The notes under the pieces were generated by a model that did not search any database, was not told the origin of the DNA, and saw only the letters and a list, made by a program, of their open reading frames with translations. From the NCBI RefSeq assembly GCF_003073045.1, contig NC_037602.1:14573731-14637730 (forward strand): 64,000 nt of DNA, written 5' to 3'. The stretch comes from Pomacea canaliculata. Its lineage: Eukaryota > Mollusca > Gastropoda > Architaenioglossa > Ampullariidae. Shown here piece by piece: positions 1 to 13,200 of the stretch. Within the stretch, counting starts at the first letter, position 1. Every line of letters starts with the position of its first letter. The position numbers were made by a program, and so were the translations under genes.

Positions 1-545
1 CAATTTTTTTTCTCTGTCCACCACTGCGTCTACCTCCTTCCACTGTACCCTGAAGAGCAGTTTTAAGCAGAGTGTCGTGCCGGGTGACATGATGAGACCA
101 GACCAGCTTAAGCCGCTTCACTGTATGGGAAAGGGTTTTCTGGTGTCCCACGGGAGGGGCGACCGCGTTCCCTACACACTCGTCGGTCTTGTGTTTCTTG
201 TAGGAGACTGGGAGCAGTTTTATTGGGCACTTGGTCTCTAAAGCTTGGATTTGTTGTAAATGGACTCCACGTCTCGCAACCGTACAGCACGATGGAGATG
301 TGCGAGATATTCGAGGAGATCAATCTTATGCTGTTTTATCCTTTTCAGTCTGGCCATTGCTGCTGTTGCGATCCTGATGTAAATGTCTACCTTTCAGATG
401 CCACCTTCAGAAAACATGGCGCCCAAGTATTTGAAGCTGTTGACCTGCTCGAGCTGTACTCCGTTCATGTGGATCTTGGCATTGTCTTGTCCGTGGATGT
501 GGACCACGACTTTGTTCTTGTCAGTTTTTATGTCAGGCAAAGATG
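1..545 (-). mobile_element. non-LTR retrotransposon fragment, C-terminal part of the reverse transcriptase ORF
   Basis: Read on the minus strand, this stretch gives broken frames with hallmarks of the C-terminal third of a LINE-type polymerase: VNSFKYLGAMFSEGG, then VLYGCETW, then LVWSHHVTRHDTLLKTALQG and VEGGRRSGGQRK. The blocks are in the expected order but in different frames, with internal stops, so the copy is dead and extends out of the window to the left. It lies upstream of the receptor exons, presumably in an intron of that gene. The clade was not assigned. Confidence 0.82.
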
Positions 546-1984
546 CAGGTTATGGAAACGAAAGTGTGATGGGTGTAAAGAGTTTCTCATATTTTCACTA
601 GACATCACAAAAGAACAAACTAAATTTTCACATGAGTTGGAAAAGTAGGAAGAACTAGTTTATCTTTCAGACACTCGAAGTTAGTCATCTGCGCATGTTG
701 CTGTCGGCTTCTCAAAAGCTACAAGGAAACAGAATATCTCGATTACCCATTTTTCGGATGATGTGTACCAACGGAAAGAAAAGCACCATAATAAAAGCAG
801 AAATCTGTTCCGTCCCCTCCAAAAATTAACGTTAAACATCGACAGGATCTTCTTATTTTCCTCCTCTCAGCTTTTCTTGACAGGCCTGGAGGCTCGAGAT
901 GACAGAAGCTTCTTATAGGGAGGGCTTCGTGGCTCAAACAGGGATTCACAACAGATCGATGTGGTGTCCGTAGAGAAAGTCTGAGCTTTGTGTGGGAGAT
1001 AACATGACCAGTCTTGGTTTTTGCAAGATGTGCCATTAAACTTAATTTAAATATTTTTCGGAAGGGTACAATGTTTTTCATACGAAATTTAAGACTGAGA
1101 ACAAAATAAATAAATAAATAACTCAAGAAAAATATTGGAGACAGAAGCACACTAGAAGCACCAACACGCGCACACACACACACAGATGACTACACCAAAG
1201 TTTCATGTACCTCTCACTCGTGGTGTAGATATACAGAGTGTACTTACGTTATTTGAAATAGTTCTATCATTGTGTGAGGTTTATACAATTCTAGCTTGTT
1301 AAGTACAAAAATAATATTTTAATGTAAAAAAAAATCACACGCATCGTTTCATGAAATTCTGGAATTGCCCTTATTGCCCTTGTGGATTGATAAAACTGTA
1401 TTGTATTGTAACTTTCATAATAAGTTTGCTAAGTATAGTTCATTTCCGAAAAAGCTTTATGTGACAATCTCTCAAGCTATGCTTTCGTGTTTTCTGGTAT
1501 ATTTTTCTCAAACCCTCATAAACTTTTATATATAGAGAGACCTTCGGGAAAGTTTCTAAATAAACAATAGTAATCTGTCTGAAACTTCCGCAAGTCTCTA
1601 ACTTTGGCAATTTTGTACATAATTATTTTTTTAAAGATAAATGGAGGCTGTCAAATCGTCTAATTGATGCTGTTGTATGAATGTTTCCATTCAGCATTCT
1701 ATCATTTGCAAAGCAATTTTCAGCAAGAGGTAAAATTATTCCCAGCAGCCCGTGTAATGACGCGTATATAAGTCTTCAGAAAGCAATGATTATGAAATAC
1801 TAAAAAAAGAAGACAGTAAATCAGAGGGACTATAAAAGGAAACATTGCAAAAATGTTTTGATCCTTTTTTGTATTTGTCCTCTGGTCAGTACGCTGCCTA
1901 TAACTGAGTCCGAAAAGGTGAAGAAACAGATAATTTGGGGAGCGGGGGAAAGAAACTTAGATGAAAGTTGCTGGTAGACACCTC

Positions 1985-2110
1985 AGGTTAAAGTTCAAGT
2001 GATTTAAATTCACTTGTTACCACTGCAAGGAGATGCACTGGGTTCGGATCTCGTCTCTGGGACACTGTCAATCTGTTTGCAGGGCCATCTGGATGGGGAG
2101 GGGTATGCGT
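1985..2110 (+). repeat. degraded tRNA-derived SINE fragment
   Basis: The stretch around GTTCGGATCTCGTCTC resembles a pol III B box followed by the same body sequence (CTGTTTGCAGGGC) as the intact SINE at 2405-2701 (CTGTTTACAGGGC). There is no poly(A) tail or target-site duplication, so it is an older, truncated relative. Confidence 0.5.
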
Positions 2111-2404
2111 TCGTGCATGGAGAATAGGGATGGGTGAGATGTAAGGAAAGAGGGAATACGAACAATGAGAATAATTTCCCTTTTGACTGGGGTCGTCCTT
2201 TCGTGTGTTGGCGTGTGCACTGAATGGATATTTTTTTGTTGTAGATGTTTATTGATGACGTGATATTATACTATGACCATTCATCTCAGCGCAATAAGTG
2301 ACGTCACACATAGCAACAAGGAGAGAGCGACGTCAGCTGTCGGTCTGAAGACGTTGCTATGGAAATAAGATTAGAAATAATTACGTCATTGCTAAGTTCG
2401 AGCT

Positions 2405-2701
2405 GGGCGGCCCGGTGGCGCAACGGTTAGCGCTGTTAGCGCTTGTCACCAATACAGTGAAGGTTGGCTGCCCTGAGTTCATTTCTCGTCTCGGGCATGC
2501 TGTTCTTTCTCTGCACGTGGCATCTGTTTACAGGGCTGGCTGCCCTCCGCCAAGGACGGTCCCAAGCCCGGCTGAAAAAGGAGGAGGGTTGGGCGTAAAA
2601 ACAAATCCTTGCTACCAAAACATCGACAACAGTTAAGGCTGTAGTCGATGGCCTATGCCCCAGGAGGGGCGAAGGGCCTTAAAAAAAAAAAATAAAATAA
2701 G
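2405..2701 (+). mobile_element. tRNA-derived SINE with intact target-site duplication
   Basis: An A-box-like TGGCGCAACGG (2416-2426) is followed by a B-box-like GTTCATTTC (2477-2485), a non-tRNA body and an A-rich 3' end of about 20 bp at 2680-2701. The 12-bp sequence TAAGTTCGAGCT flanks the element perfectly at 2393-2404 and 2702-2713, so the boundaries are well defined and the insertion is probably recent. Short reading frames inside it are not genes. A related fragment lies at 1985-2110, and part of the body motif (CCCAAGCCCGG plus GAGGGTTGGGCGT) recurs in an eEF2 intron near 45450. Confidence 0.88.
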
Positions 2702-2801
2702 TAAGTTCGAGCTACATCTAGTTCCTTCTGGAACCTTCTACTTATCTGAGCGTGTCTTGTGCCACAGTGACGGTCGTATTAGTGGGACTAGTGAGGCAAT
2801 G

Positions 2802-3203
2802 GGTGTCCGGTCACTTAATCCCCAGACACTTCATCCCCGACACTTCATCCCCGACACTTCATCCCCGAGACTTTTAATCCCCAGACACTTCATCCCCAGA
2901 CACTTCATCCCCGACACTTCATCCCCGACACTCAAGAACTATTTTCATATCATATTGTTGAAGAACATTAAATTTACTAGCTTATATGAACTTTAACTAA
3001 TGTTGTAGATGTTCAAATGACGTTGAAGTTAATAGCATGATTTGAATTTGAATTTCAATTAAATTTTTCGCTGACTTCATAATTTTTATAGTTAAGGATT
3101 TAGTTTAGGGATTAAGTGTCTGGGGATGAAGTGTCTGGGGATTAAAAGTCTAGGGGATGAAGTGTCGGGGATGAAGTGTCTGGGGATTAAGTGACTGGGA
3201 ACC
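2802..3203. mobile_element. MITE-like element, 402 bp, with tandem-repeat termini and 9-bp TSD
   Basis: The left arm (2808-2935) is built of repeated units of the type CTTCATCCCCGACA and CTTAATCCCCAGACA. The right arm (3115-3199) is its reverse complement in nearly the same unit order. The outermost ends are GGTGTCCGGTCACTTAATCC and, inverted, GGTTCCCAGTCACTTAATCC. The 9-mer GAGGCAATG flanks the element directly at 2793-2801 and 3204-3212. The spacer is AT-rich and non-coding. A 9-bp duplication would fit a Mutator-like (MULE) element, but that class is inference. Confidence 0.78.
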
Positions 3204-3329
3204 GAGGCAATGAGATATCAAGTAACTGAATAGGACAGTGCAATACATCTGTTGATAATAAAACTGTTGAGTAGTTATACAACAATATAATGAGTAGCCA
3301 AGGTCGGCTTCTAGCCATAGTATCTTGGT

Positions 3330-3790
3330 AGTCCATTGTCAGAACTTCCTTTGACTGAACTTCCAACTCGTTTGCAAGTTGGATGTTATTTTCTGTCTCT
3401 GGAGGACAAGTACACCATCAACAAAGACATTGTTCCCAAAGTTTCTCAGACACTGATACACCTGTGGACTCGTTGCCAGAATTCCGTCTCAACCACTCAA
3501 GACCGTCCACCTCCAAGTGTCCCGATTAATGGATGAAGCAGCACAAGCATCAATGGACGGCAAGGAGACTGTAAAGACAGTGAATTTCATGGAAACTCTA
3601 CATCAACAGTTTGACATTGCTGCCTGCCAGTGTGAGGGCCTTGGTGCATGCAAATGTGACAGAGACATGAAAGTCCCACAAGCCAGTGTCCATTTTTGAC
3701 GGACCTGACAACCACGCAAAAAATGCAAATCAGCACAGTTGATAGAGAGGCGACAGCAAAGGAAGATTGGATAAAAGAAAGAGAAGATAA
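3330..3790 (+). pseudogene. fragment of an intronless, transposon-associated Cys-rich protein
   Basis: Successive plus-strand frames read in order EDKYTINKDIVPKVSQTLIH, then MDEAAQASMDGKETVK, then FDIAACQCEGLGACKCDRDM with KVPQASVHF, then LTDLTTTQKMQISTVD. A frame change is needed at about 3517 and again at about 3696. From memory, an arrangement like FDIAxCxC...CxCxRxxKVP followed by a DQRxxRKMxI-like segment occurs in multicopy uncharacterised invertebrate proteins. I cannot name the family. With two frame breaks it is a relic, and it sits just upstream of the first receptor exon in the window. Confidence 0.5.
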
Positions 3791-4202
3791 AAATCAATTT
3801 ATGGGGTGGATGCAAGGGATGGTTACATTCAAGCTGTCATCAAGTCAAGAAACTTTATGCCGTCATTTCAGACTAGAAACGAAAACCGAGGCCTGTACTG
3901 TCTTCATTGTCTGACAGTGCAAATATTATCTGATCTTTTATTGCAGTTATTAACTATAGAACTTTTGACAAAAAAAGAAACATTATTTTTAATGATTTTG
4001 TATGTTTTGTGGCAGATATCTTTGCTATACATTTGTGAACTTAGCATAGCTGTTGTACAAAACCCCAAATGTGTCTGTTGACCTGTTACAATGCATCGGA
4101 GGATGCTACACCCTATTGTTCATACCTGGCATAACTGTTACCTCACTGTTCAAACGCTTCTCACCTGCCGTTCATACGTTGTTCACACGCTTCTTGTCGC
4201 AG

Positions 4203-7200
4203 AGCGTCATTTTTCACGTGGAGCGGCATCCGCAGCATCGCTGGTTCAAGCAGTGCGTGACCTTTAACTTCTTTCCATCGCCTATGCACGAGCTGGCCTA
4301 TAACCTTTTCATCGTCATCGCCCTGTACGGCCTTCCTTTGCTCATCATCACCACCTCCTACAGCCTCATCCTGTGCAAGATCTCAAAAAAGTCCAGACAG
4401 AGCAGAAGTGAGTGACAATAGCAACCCATCCCCCACTTGACCTTTTGGCCTTTTGATGAGGACAGCCATTCTTACTCAATAGCTGATGCAACTTATATGT
4501 CGGTTTATGTATATATTTAGAGAATATTGTCCACACTCGACATAAAAAAGAAAAAGAAAGAAAAGAAATCTCTGCTGTGTCAGGAAATTTTTTCTTTGTT
4601 AGACTTTTTTTTTCAACCTTTCCGTAAACAACACACAAAACTGAAATAACTTGAATAAAAGATCCAGCTTGAAACGCACTTGAGAAAATACTAAAGGAAA
4701 TTGTGACAGCTTTTTTTAAAATTAATACGAAACTTTTGACACTATAATTATTGCGAAACTTGTTTGCCATGCAGCAATAAAACATCCAGAAATCAATTTC
4801 AGTCAGGTTAGCAGATGGTGTCACTCAGAAAACATTTGATATTATTTAACTTAGTTTAAAGTGAAACTTTCAAGCAATTTAAACTTAGTATAAAACTTCC
4901 AATTTCATGTTTGGGTTTTTTAAGACTTTTGACAACATGCGAAACATGGATGCTGTTGTGCACAAAGCATCCAAAAACCAGACAAGCAGATGGTGTCTTT
5001 AGACAAAAAAAGTGTTTTGAAAGTTTTCGGTACCAAGTCTTTATTTTATACTTGTAGAGGTCAGTCTTATCAAAAGATTATTCTTATTTCAGAGGAAATG
5101 TGCAACTTGGAGGACGATTTTCGTCCAAACATGGAAGTCGGTCTACGCAGGTCGGCCCTGGGCAACATAGAGCGAGCACGAATTCGAACCCTGAAGATGA
5201 CGTTTGTCATCGGTGAGTATTTTGCACACCTCGGTCTTGTCATTGGTTGATGATGTTGTCTTTGAGGCGCATTTGTCTCATATAAAGCAGTCATGTAAAC
5301 ATCTCCACTCAGTTAATGAACTCGCTATCTTTTTTAATAATTTAAACACCATGTGCGTCCCTTTTCCATTTATTTTAAAAGAATCTAGACTTTGCGTGAG
5401 GTAATTAATCTGAAAAATACATTTTTTCTTCTTTAATTGTCATTGATTAAAGTGGAAAGACAATATTCTACTTTGTTTATATTTGATCTGACCAGCAAAA
5501 CAGAGAACTTGTTGACTACATGACGACTCATGAATTAATTTTACTGACAGATTTTTTTCTGTTGGATCAAATTACAGTTGGTGCTTTCATTTTATGCTGG
5601 ACGCCATACTTTGTGATGTCAGCATGGTACTGGTTTGACAGGTAAGTAATGGCTACGTGTGTGTATATATGCAATCTAGATGGACGAAACCACCAACGTA
5701 AACAACAACCAATCAGATCAGGGTAATAAACTCATCCCCTGTACTGAAAGCAAGTCACACAAATACCAAAGAGAGCAAAAGAGAATGGCCTTTCTATAAC
5801 TGCACTTCATCGCAAGGTACATCCTATTTGAAACGCTTAGGAACATGAGAATCCTTCCAGAAACATTTTTGGCAATGTTGTTTACGAGGAGTCGAGCATT
5901 CTGCATCATCTACATTACTGCGGACAATCTTTCATGTGGCGTTGTCTATGATTTAAAGTTTAGTATCTCAGCTACAGAATCCGATAAACGTCCAGCTTAT
6001 GAAATAGTCTGTGATTATTTACTGCCTGTGGTTGGAAAGGAATCTCTTTTTTCTCATCTTTCTCCTTACCCGTTTTTTGTTTGTTTGCTTGTTTGTTTAT
6101 TTATTTGTGTGAGTGCGTCTGTGCGTGCGTTCCAGCGTCTATACTTGCAAACCTGCCTGTGTTCTTACGAGAATATTTTCAAAAATAAAGAAAGAATAAA
6201 GACAGACTGAAAAACTAATTGACTAGATGAATGAATGAACGACCTGAGCAGGATGGCAGAAGAACATAGACATTTTCATTACATTTGGGGCTGTGCATTT
6301 CTTATATATTTGTTTTTTTATGCCAACATGAAAGTGTACCCTAAACCTGTTACTAAACTATGATGTTTTTGGCTCCATTCTCAAAGAATATAAGAAACAA
6401 GAAGCATAGAAATGGTAATGTAGCGGTACTGACATCAGAAAATAGAAGATGTTGACTTGTCTGAGATAAAAATAGAAACATTTCATAGGTTTCTTCTGTT
6501 GATGTCCTTTTAGTTCGCCGCTGTAGACAGAAATATGAAAGGAATGATGGTCTCGGGAGTCTACGCTGGTTCTTATCCACCTATTAAGTGCCTTTTAATA
6601 TTACTTATTGTCACCATTATTTTAGCCCAATGAGGTTGTGTCCACAAAAGCTTTCCTAAGATGACGAAGCCGCTACTGTAAGCTGTTTGTACAAGGGGTG
6701 GGTGTTTGTGGGTGGAGCAGAAGTCGTAGAGACGGAGTAATTTCTTTTATGTCCAGAGCTTGACAAATAAAATGATAAATGTGATGGGCTTCCCTTTCCA
6801 GCGCCTCAGCAACCAAGATTGATCCCAAGATTCAGCGCGGTCTGTTCCTGTTTGCTGTATCCAACTCCTGCATCAACCCAATCGTTTACGGTGAGTGAAG
6901 ATGTTGTGCTCCTCGTCCTCATCCCTGTCCTCGTGTGCATAGTCGCCAGCCACTAACATTGATGTCGTCTGCTTCCTCTTTTTTATTTGCGATTTTTAAG
7001 AAACTTGAGTCATTTTGTAGTTTGGTTTGTTTGTTTGTTTGTTTGTTTGTTTGTTTGTTTGTTTGTTTGTTTGTTTGTTTGTTTGTTTGTTTGTAAAACC
7101 GGACAGCTGAATTAATGTTTCCACTGCAGTGAACGTATTAGGCAGTTAGTGCAAATAAAACTAGAATTCCTGACGAGAACAACAAAAATCAAGTTATCTT

Positions 7201-10200
7201 CTTTGTTTTTAAGAGGAAGGCGTGAGTTCCGTGTTGTAGTGATTCATTCTACTTTACGTGTTTTCGTTGTATTTTATGTCTTTGCTTGTTTCTTTCGTTG
7301 TAAGTGAACACCAGCAAATTAAAAAAAACAAACTATGTCCCACCTAATCACTTGGACCTTTTTACCCTGCGTGGATTCTTGATTGTATACATCAGATCCT
7401 TGTCGCTGGCTAAATAGAATGCTATTAGGAGAAGACATAAGAGCTGACAGTCCACGCAGATGCCGAGTGATTTACCTCCGAGTCCAGTCCGATGTTTTAT
7501 TGTTCGCACACCTCTTCAGGTTTTGTCGTTGAATGCAGTTTTCATTTCCTCGAGCAGTTGGTAGTCAGGCCGTGTCTTCTGCCAGAACAACAAGACTGGA
7601 CGGGTTCAACATCATCAAAGTTCTTGCGCAAGCAGCAGAGGTGCAAGGGAGGAGGGAGATGCTGTGAGAGTAGAGATAATTGAGGAACATGGACGTGCGT
7701 GTGTTTGTGGGAAGAAGTATAAACATAAGTTTATAGAGGTGACTGAGGGCTGTTTAGCGTGAGTGCGTGCATGTATGTATGGGAGGAGGTTACATGCGTG
7801 TATGTGTGTGTGACAGAGTGAGAGAGAGAGAGAGAAAATGAATAAACAAAACCCATTATAGACAAGTCCATCTGCATGTCAAGGGGATGACAGTATATAT
7901 AAAAGGATGAGGAGCGTATTAATAAAAAAATCACAACCAAAAAAAGGATGGTGGCACAAAGTACAAAAAGGCAATAAATTGTTATTGTGACACATCCTTA
8001 TTCATTCGTTCCATTGATTTTTGAAGATAATTAGCAAGTCGATATGTCGTTACTGGATTTTTAATATGGTCTGTCTAAACTGAAATGGGTTTCCATAAAA
8101 CTTGGGTGAAAGGTATTCTGTTCGTAAATCAGCATACCTCGGAGAGACAAGTACAAAATGGAGTTTTTGATTACAAGAAGGACATTGCATAGAGAGCTGT
8201 GGAGTACCTGACTCCGTGGCACTGGAGACTCGGTATCCTAATCTTAATTTGATAAAGGTGTCTCTAAAACCTATATGTGAAATCAGAGAGGTACGAACTA
8301 AGCAGAATGTCTATTTAAATGAAGAATAGACAGAAAATTGCGGGCTATCACAGGGCTTATGAAGCCAATCCTGTCGGTAACAGTCTATAAGTGGTAATTT
8401 TAATTTTTTAAACAGCATTGTCACATTGTCCACTCCTCAATTTTCCCAAACTACACTAAAATCAAATTTATATATACAGCCAAAGTCAATCTATAGCCAA
8501 AGTCGGACAGTTATATACTGTTCCTTTGTTAAATAAGAAAAAGAAAGACATCGAATGGCCTAGACAGCTGTTATCTTGATCGCATTATTCTATTGTTTCT
8601 TTTTTATTTCGTTATTTGTTTGGTTTTTTTTTTTCACTAGAGTGCTTTGCCTCGGTGTAAGCTATTTCTAATTTTAGTCTTCTGCTTCTTCTTCCACTCT
8701 TCCTTCGTGTTCGATTGAAAACTTAGTTTGGTAATTACTACTTGGCAATGTTGATGTAACCTTGCATCATTTTCCTTTTTCGTGAGCCATGTGGATGTTT
8801 GTTATCCTTCGTTCATGCGCTTTCTCGATGTCTTACTAATCTCATCGTGATTAGCTTCTTGTCGGTAGTCTTTTGGTTTGTTATCCACGCTTCTCACAAT
8901 ATTTATTAGTTTATTGGTTGTGCTTAATGATTGCACGGTTCTTCTCCTTTTTCATTTCTTCTATTCAGCCTTGTGTCTGGTCCTGCTAAACTGTAGCTGA
9001 AGCTTACCTAGTCTGTATGCTTTTATATATATAACCTCTTTCGTGAATCAAAGTTTGATGTCATCATTCCAATATATATATATATATATCGGGGGAGGGG
9101 CGAGGGGAGGAATAACGGGATCAATCCTCGAGTGTTTGCAATACCTGTACAACAAAATCGTCGCAATCAAAGTTTGTCAGTATAGGAATCCTTATCCTAG
9201 TTCAACAGAAAAACTCATAAGAAAAATGAAAATAGTACTTGTGTAATTTCTGAAGACTTCACGAGAAATATGTTTTAATTTTTTAATTGCTGTGAAAAAT
9301 TATAGGAATACTTCAATACATTACTTGAAATAATTATTTGATGATTCGTTTTTCTCAAAATAATACGAATAAATGGTTTTATTTGATTTCAGAAAATATA
9401 ACCAGAAAACTGTGTTAATGTAGCTTTAGAATAGAAACCTGAGCAAAACAACAGTCCGTTTAAATTTTCAAAAATACTATTTCATTTTGGAAAAAAAATA
9501 CATTTGTTTTGTCTTGAACTATAGTTCACAGTGAATGGAGCTATCCAGTAAAAAGATGAGAGTAGTGTCCATAACAAAAGCTTCTTCATGTTATTGTTTG
9601 ATCTTCTTGACATCCCCTTCTGTATCACACTGAGTCTGTGCCAATTTGTTCTGACTGAAAACGACGTCTGTTGTTTACTGTTGTCTTGCTGAAAGAAGAT
9701 ATTTATTTGTTCGTTCGGACGGTCATTCTAGAAGAATAATAGTTCTGCTTAAGTATAGTGTGTTAAAGTGTGCATGCATGTTCTGCCTTTGCTTTTTGCC
9801 TCATCGTCGTGTTGATTAATTTGTCATATTTAAGCAACATTACTTACTGTGAATGCATGGATGAAGGAGAAAAAGAGATGAATGTAGCCCATATTTAATT
9901 AGAAGCAAAGTTGAAGATGAAACCTGTGTACTTTTGTCTTAGAAAGACATGACCCACTCCTGCACACAAGCTACCTAGGGAATAGATTATACGCGCACTG
10001 CGCGCACAGACAGACCACAGACGGTTGGTGAGGTCAACGGATTTTCAGAAACTGGACTGTAGACTAGGCAAACGATTACTAAGTAAAGAGGACATTAAAA
10101 TATGGCCTGTTTAAAGAATTCAAAGAATTAATTTAACACCGGGAAGTATGAAAGCCACACCGTCAAAAAAGGACAAATATGAAATGGAAGATAAATGAAA

Positions 10201-13200
10201 GACTAACGGAGGAGGTGCCAAGAGACACAGCAAACTTCAATGAGGAAAAGGGAGAACGGAAAGTTGTTTTATTCTTTAGCTTGTTGGGCGTCGTGAATTA
10301 CACTTATCTAACGTGTTTCAAATTTTTCAATGTAAATGCAAAGAACAAAATCGTAGTTTTATTCCCTGAAGAGTGAAAACTAGGAACTGATAAGATGCAT
10401 TCCCACTTTAAACATTTCGTGTGCTGTCCGTTACACGTTATACATTTTTTCTGCCCAACTAAAAACGCATCAAAATTATTTCCCTTCTGCAGGCCTCCCT
10501 GGGTCGCTAAACCACTGACCTACCTCTAGATATAGGTCCGTGGCTAAACCTTCACAGTTCTAAACATTTGTTATTCTCCCCCCACCAACATTCACTCTAG
10601 TTACACATCACCCTTCGTGCTACGTTTGCTTTTCATCAAACAGACTATATACATATTTCACGGTTCACCGGTCTCACCAGTGACCTCACATCTCCGGTTG
10701 TACCGTATCCTAAATCAACCTTTGCAAGAATTCCTTACAGAATCCACTTTTTTCATGATACTATAAAATACGAGAGAGTGACAGAAAACTATTTCGTTTC
10801 TCTCCTACCCTCTTCACCTGCCATTACAAGCAGCTTCAGCTCGGTTGACTCTGCGAAGTCCTTTTTCTGCGACCTATGACCTGGCTGTCTGAGACCTTTG
10901 ACCATTCCATCGCGCTTTGCGCTACCTAGCATCTCGTTACAAAACCCGTCACTGAATTTGTTCCAACATCTTCGTTGTGCACTCAGGTGGAAATAAGAGA
11001 TGACATACTAAGGTTTGAATTGAGCTGTACTGTAAAACTGTATCGTGTAGAAACCATCACTCCCGGCTCATGTCCACCCACACCCCACACCCCGACCAAC
11101 ACAAATTTTACTCCGTAATCCTTATTTCTTCTCGATTTTGAATAACAGAATAACTGACATGGTCAATCCTCTACTGGTAAAGAATGAAGTCATCTTCTTG
11201 CTACTCTCATTGAAAAAAAATTACATTTCTCTTTTCAACATTGTTTGCTACAAAAAAGTTTCCAAATGTTACTTTTTGTCGAGAATTATTACAAAATGAC
11301 GAGGGCGGGTTAATCAGATTTACAGACTAACTTTTCTTCATATTTATAGCTTTTGAGTCATTATATTGTTTGGATGAACGAGATTTTCCGAAAAGCCAGA
11401 AGATACTGTGAAGTTTCGATATCCTATTCAAAGTTCTCGTTGAAGCCAGTAGTTTTATCCAGTCTCATCAATCACATTTTTGAAACATTTTTAACGTCTC
11501 CTGACGTTTTACTCCAGCTTTTTTAACTCATCTTTCTGTTTTCTGCATTTTTTCTGTTTTGAACTTTAATTTTTAGTAAAAATGTGGGATGAAAGTTGGA
11601 CCCTCGAGAACTCGCTGATAGGGGCATGTTACTTTTTTTGTTCAAAGCAGCATTCCATGACACTGAACAAGGATGACTCCTGTCATGTTGAAGTGACTTT
11701 TTATGAAAATGCAACATCTTTTCGACCTTCAAGAAATCCGTTATGCAGAGTAAAAACATGAGCTCACGATACTGTGACCATAAACATTTCTTTCCGCCAA
11801 AATTCGGTATATTTTTCTCTTTTTTTTTATTTATTTTATTTATTTGTTGTTGTTTTTTTTTGTTTTTTTTTGCCCAAAACGACTCTTGGTGTCTCACTGG
11901 TCGAACTTTTTGTTCAAAAGATTTTGAAACAGCCAGAAAGAGTGCTGTACGTAGGGTTTTGCGAATGTTGTTTATTGGATAAGAACATGTCGGCTCTTGC
12001 TAAAACCAGAAGAAACCAGAGAAATGTAGTTTCTTTTTTGAATGTCGAGCTGGTCTTGCTTGAGTTTAGTTTTATTTTATTTTTTTGTCTTGTTCTTTTT
12101 TGACATTCCTGGTATTCTATAACAAGGGCATAAAGGCTGTGCATTTCTAGCACGTACCTCAAGTATTTGTGTCCCTGTAAATCAGCATCAACTCCCATCC
12201 TACGTCCAAGCAATATTTTGTTTTGTTCTCTTCCTTCTTCCTGCTGTTAAGCTCTCCCTGACTTCAGACTTAAAGGCTAACCTGAGTGCAAAAGTATTTC
12301 CACTGATTCTGAACATATGATAGGGGAAACTATGTGCCGCTCCCGAAATACAAGTCTTTGAACATCGCAGTTTTCATTTGACCTTTGACAAGAGGTCAAG
12401 TCAGAAGAGTCAGTTCGCTGAATGCGAAACATCTTATTAGAATTTCTAGCACTGTCATTATTTAGAATGTTTTTATCTCAAACTTTTTAATTTAAAATGA
12501 ATTTTTTGCAACAAACAAACGACAGCCAACAGCTAAATTTCATGAGTGACTCGGGTTAGCCTGTAACGAACACTGAGCAGCCCGCCTTCTAGACACGAGT
12601 AACTCTATAGTCTGCACTGTTACTTACCTCCCTTTCTGTATGTTGCGGAGTAATGACACAGCGGCGTGTTTTCGTTGCAGGCATGTTTACTACCGCCTTC
12701 AGACGAGAGCGCCGCAGGTGGCAGAACTGGCTCAAGCGAAAACTGGGTAGCCGGAACAACCCTTACAGGAGCAACAACGCTTCTTGCTCCATCAGACTGA
12801 TCTGAAGCTGTCTCGCTTAGCCATCTTGAGAGGAAAGCGTCTCAAGACATTAGCACCGACCACATCCGAATCTTGCTCATACCCGTACAGCGCGCATACC
12901 CGCCTCCTCTTTTCCTTCTTGCTGGTCTCCAAGCAACCTTTTCTCTACGTCGTTTGTGAACCCGCCTTCCTACCCGCCTTATCACAACACCTTTCCTTCC
13001 CCCAACTCCATCACCACTACCATCACCGTGTTAGCAGTCTTTGTGGGTGTGTATGTGCAAAGGTCTGTCTAATCACATCTCTGTGAACTGAACAAAGTGG
13101 CCTTAGATGTGTTCAAATCAAATGCTTCGAAATATCCCATGATCACATGCACTGCGGGAAATATCCCATAATCACTTGCACTCCAGGCACCTCCTCCACC

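Noticed and set aside
743-1183. 146-codon minus-strand open frame
   Set aside because: Low-complexity, no motif, no splice sites; it crosses an AT-rich tract and a CA repeat. Chance frame.
2416-2485. Functional tRNA gene
   Set aside because: Only A- and B-box-like words are present. The acceptor stem and anticodon arm do not form, and the sequence continues into a SINE body with an A-tail.
2808-2935. CRISPR-like regular repeats (CTTCATCCCC units)
   Set aside because: Units are ~14 bp without unique spacers and are mirrored by an inverted arm at 3115-3199. This is a eukaryotic MITE terminus, not a CRISPR array.
11523-12213. Several 80-120-codon frames in the receptor intron
   Set aside because: They overlap each other on both strands, are dominated by poly-T/poly-A translation (runs of F, K, L) and lack any recognisable block.
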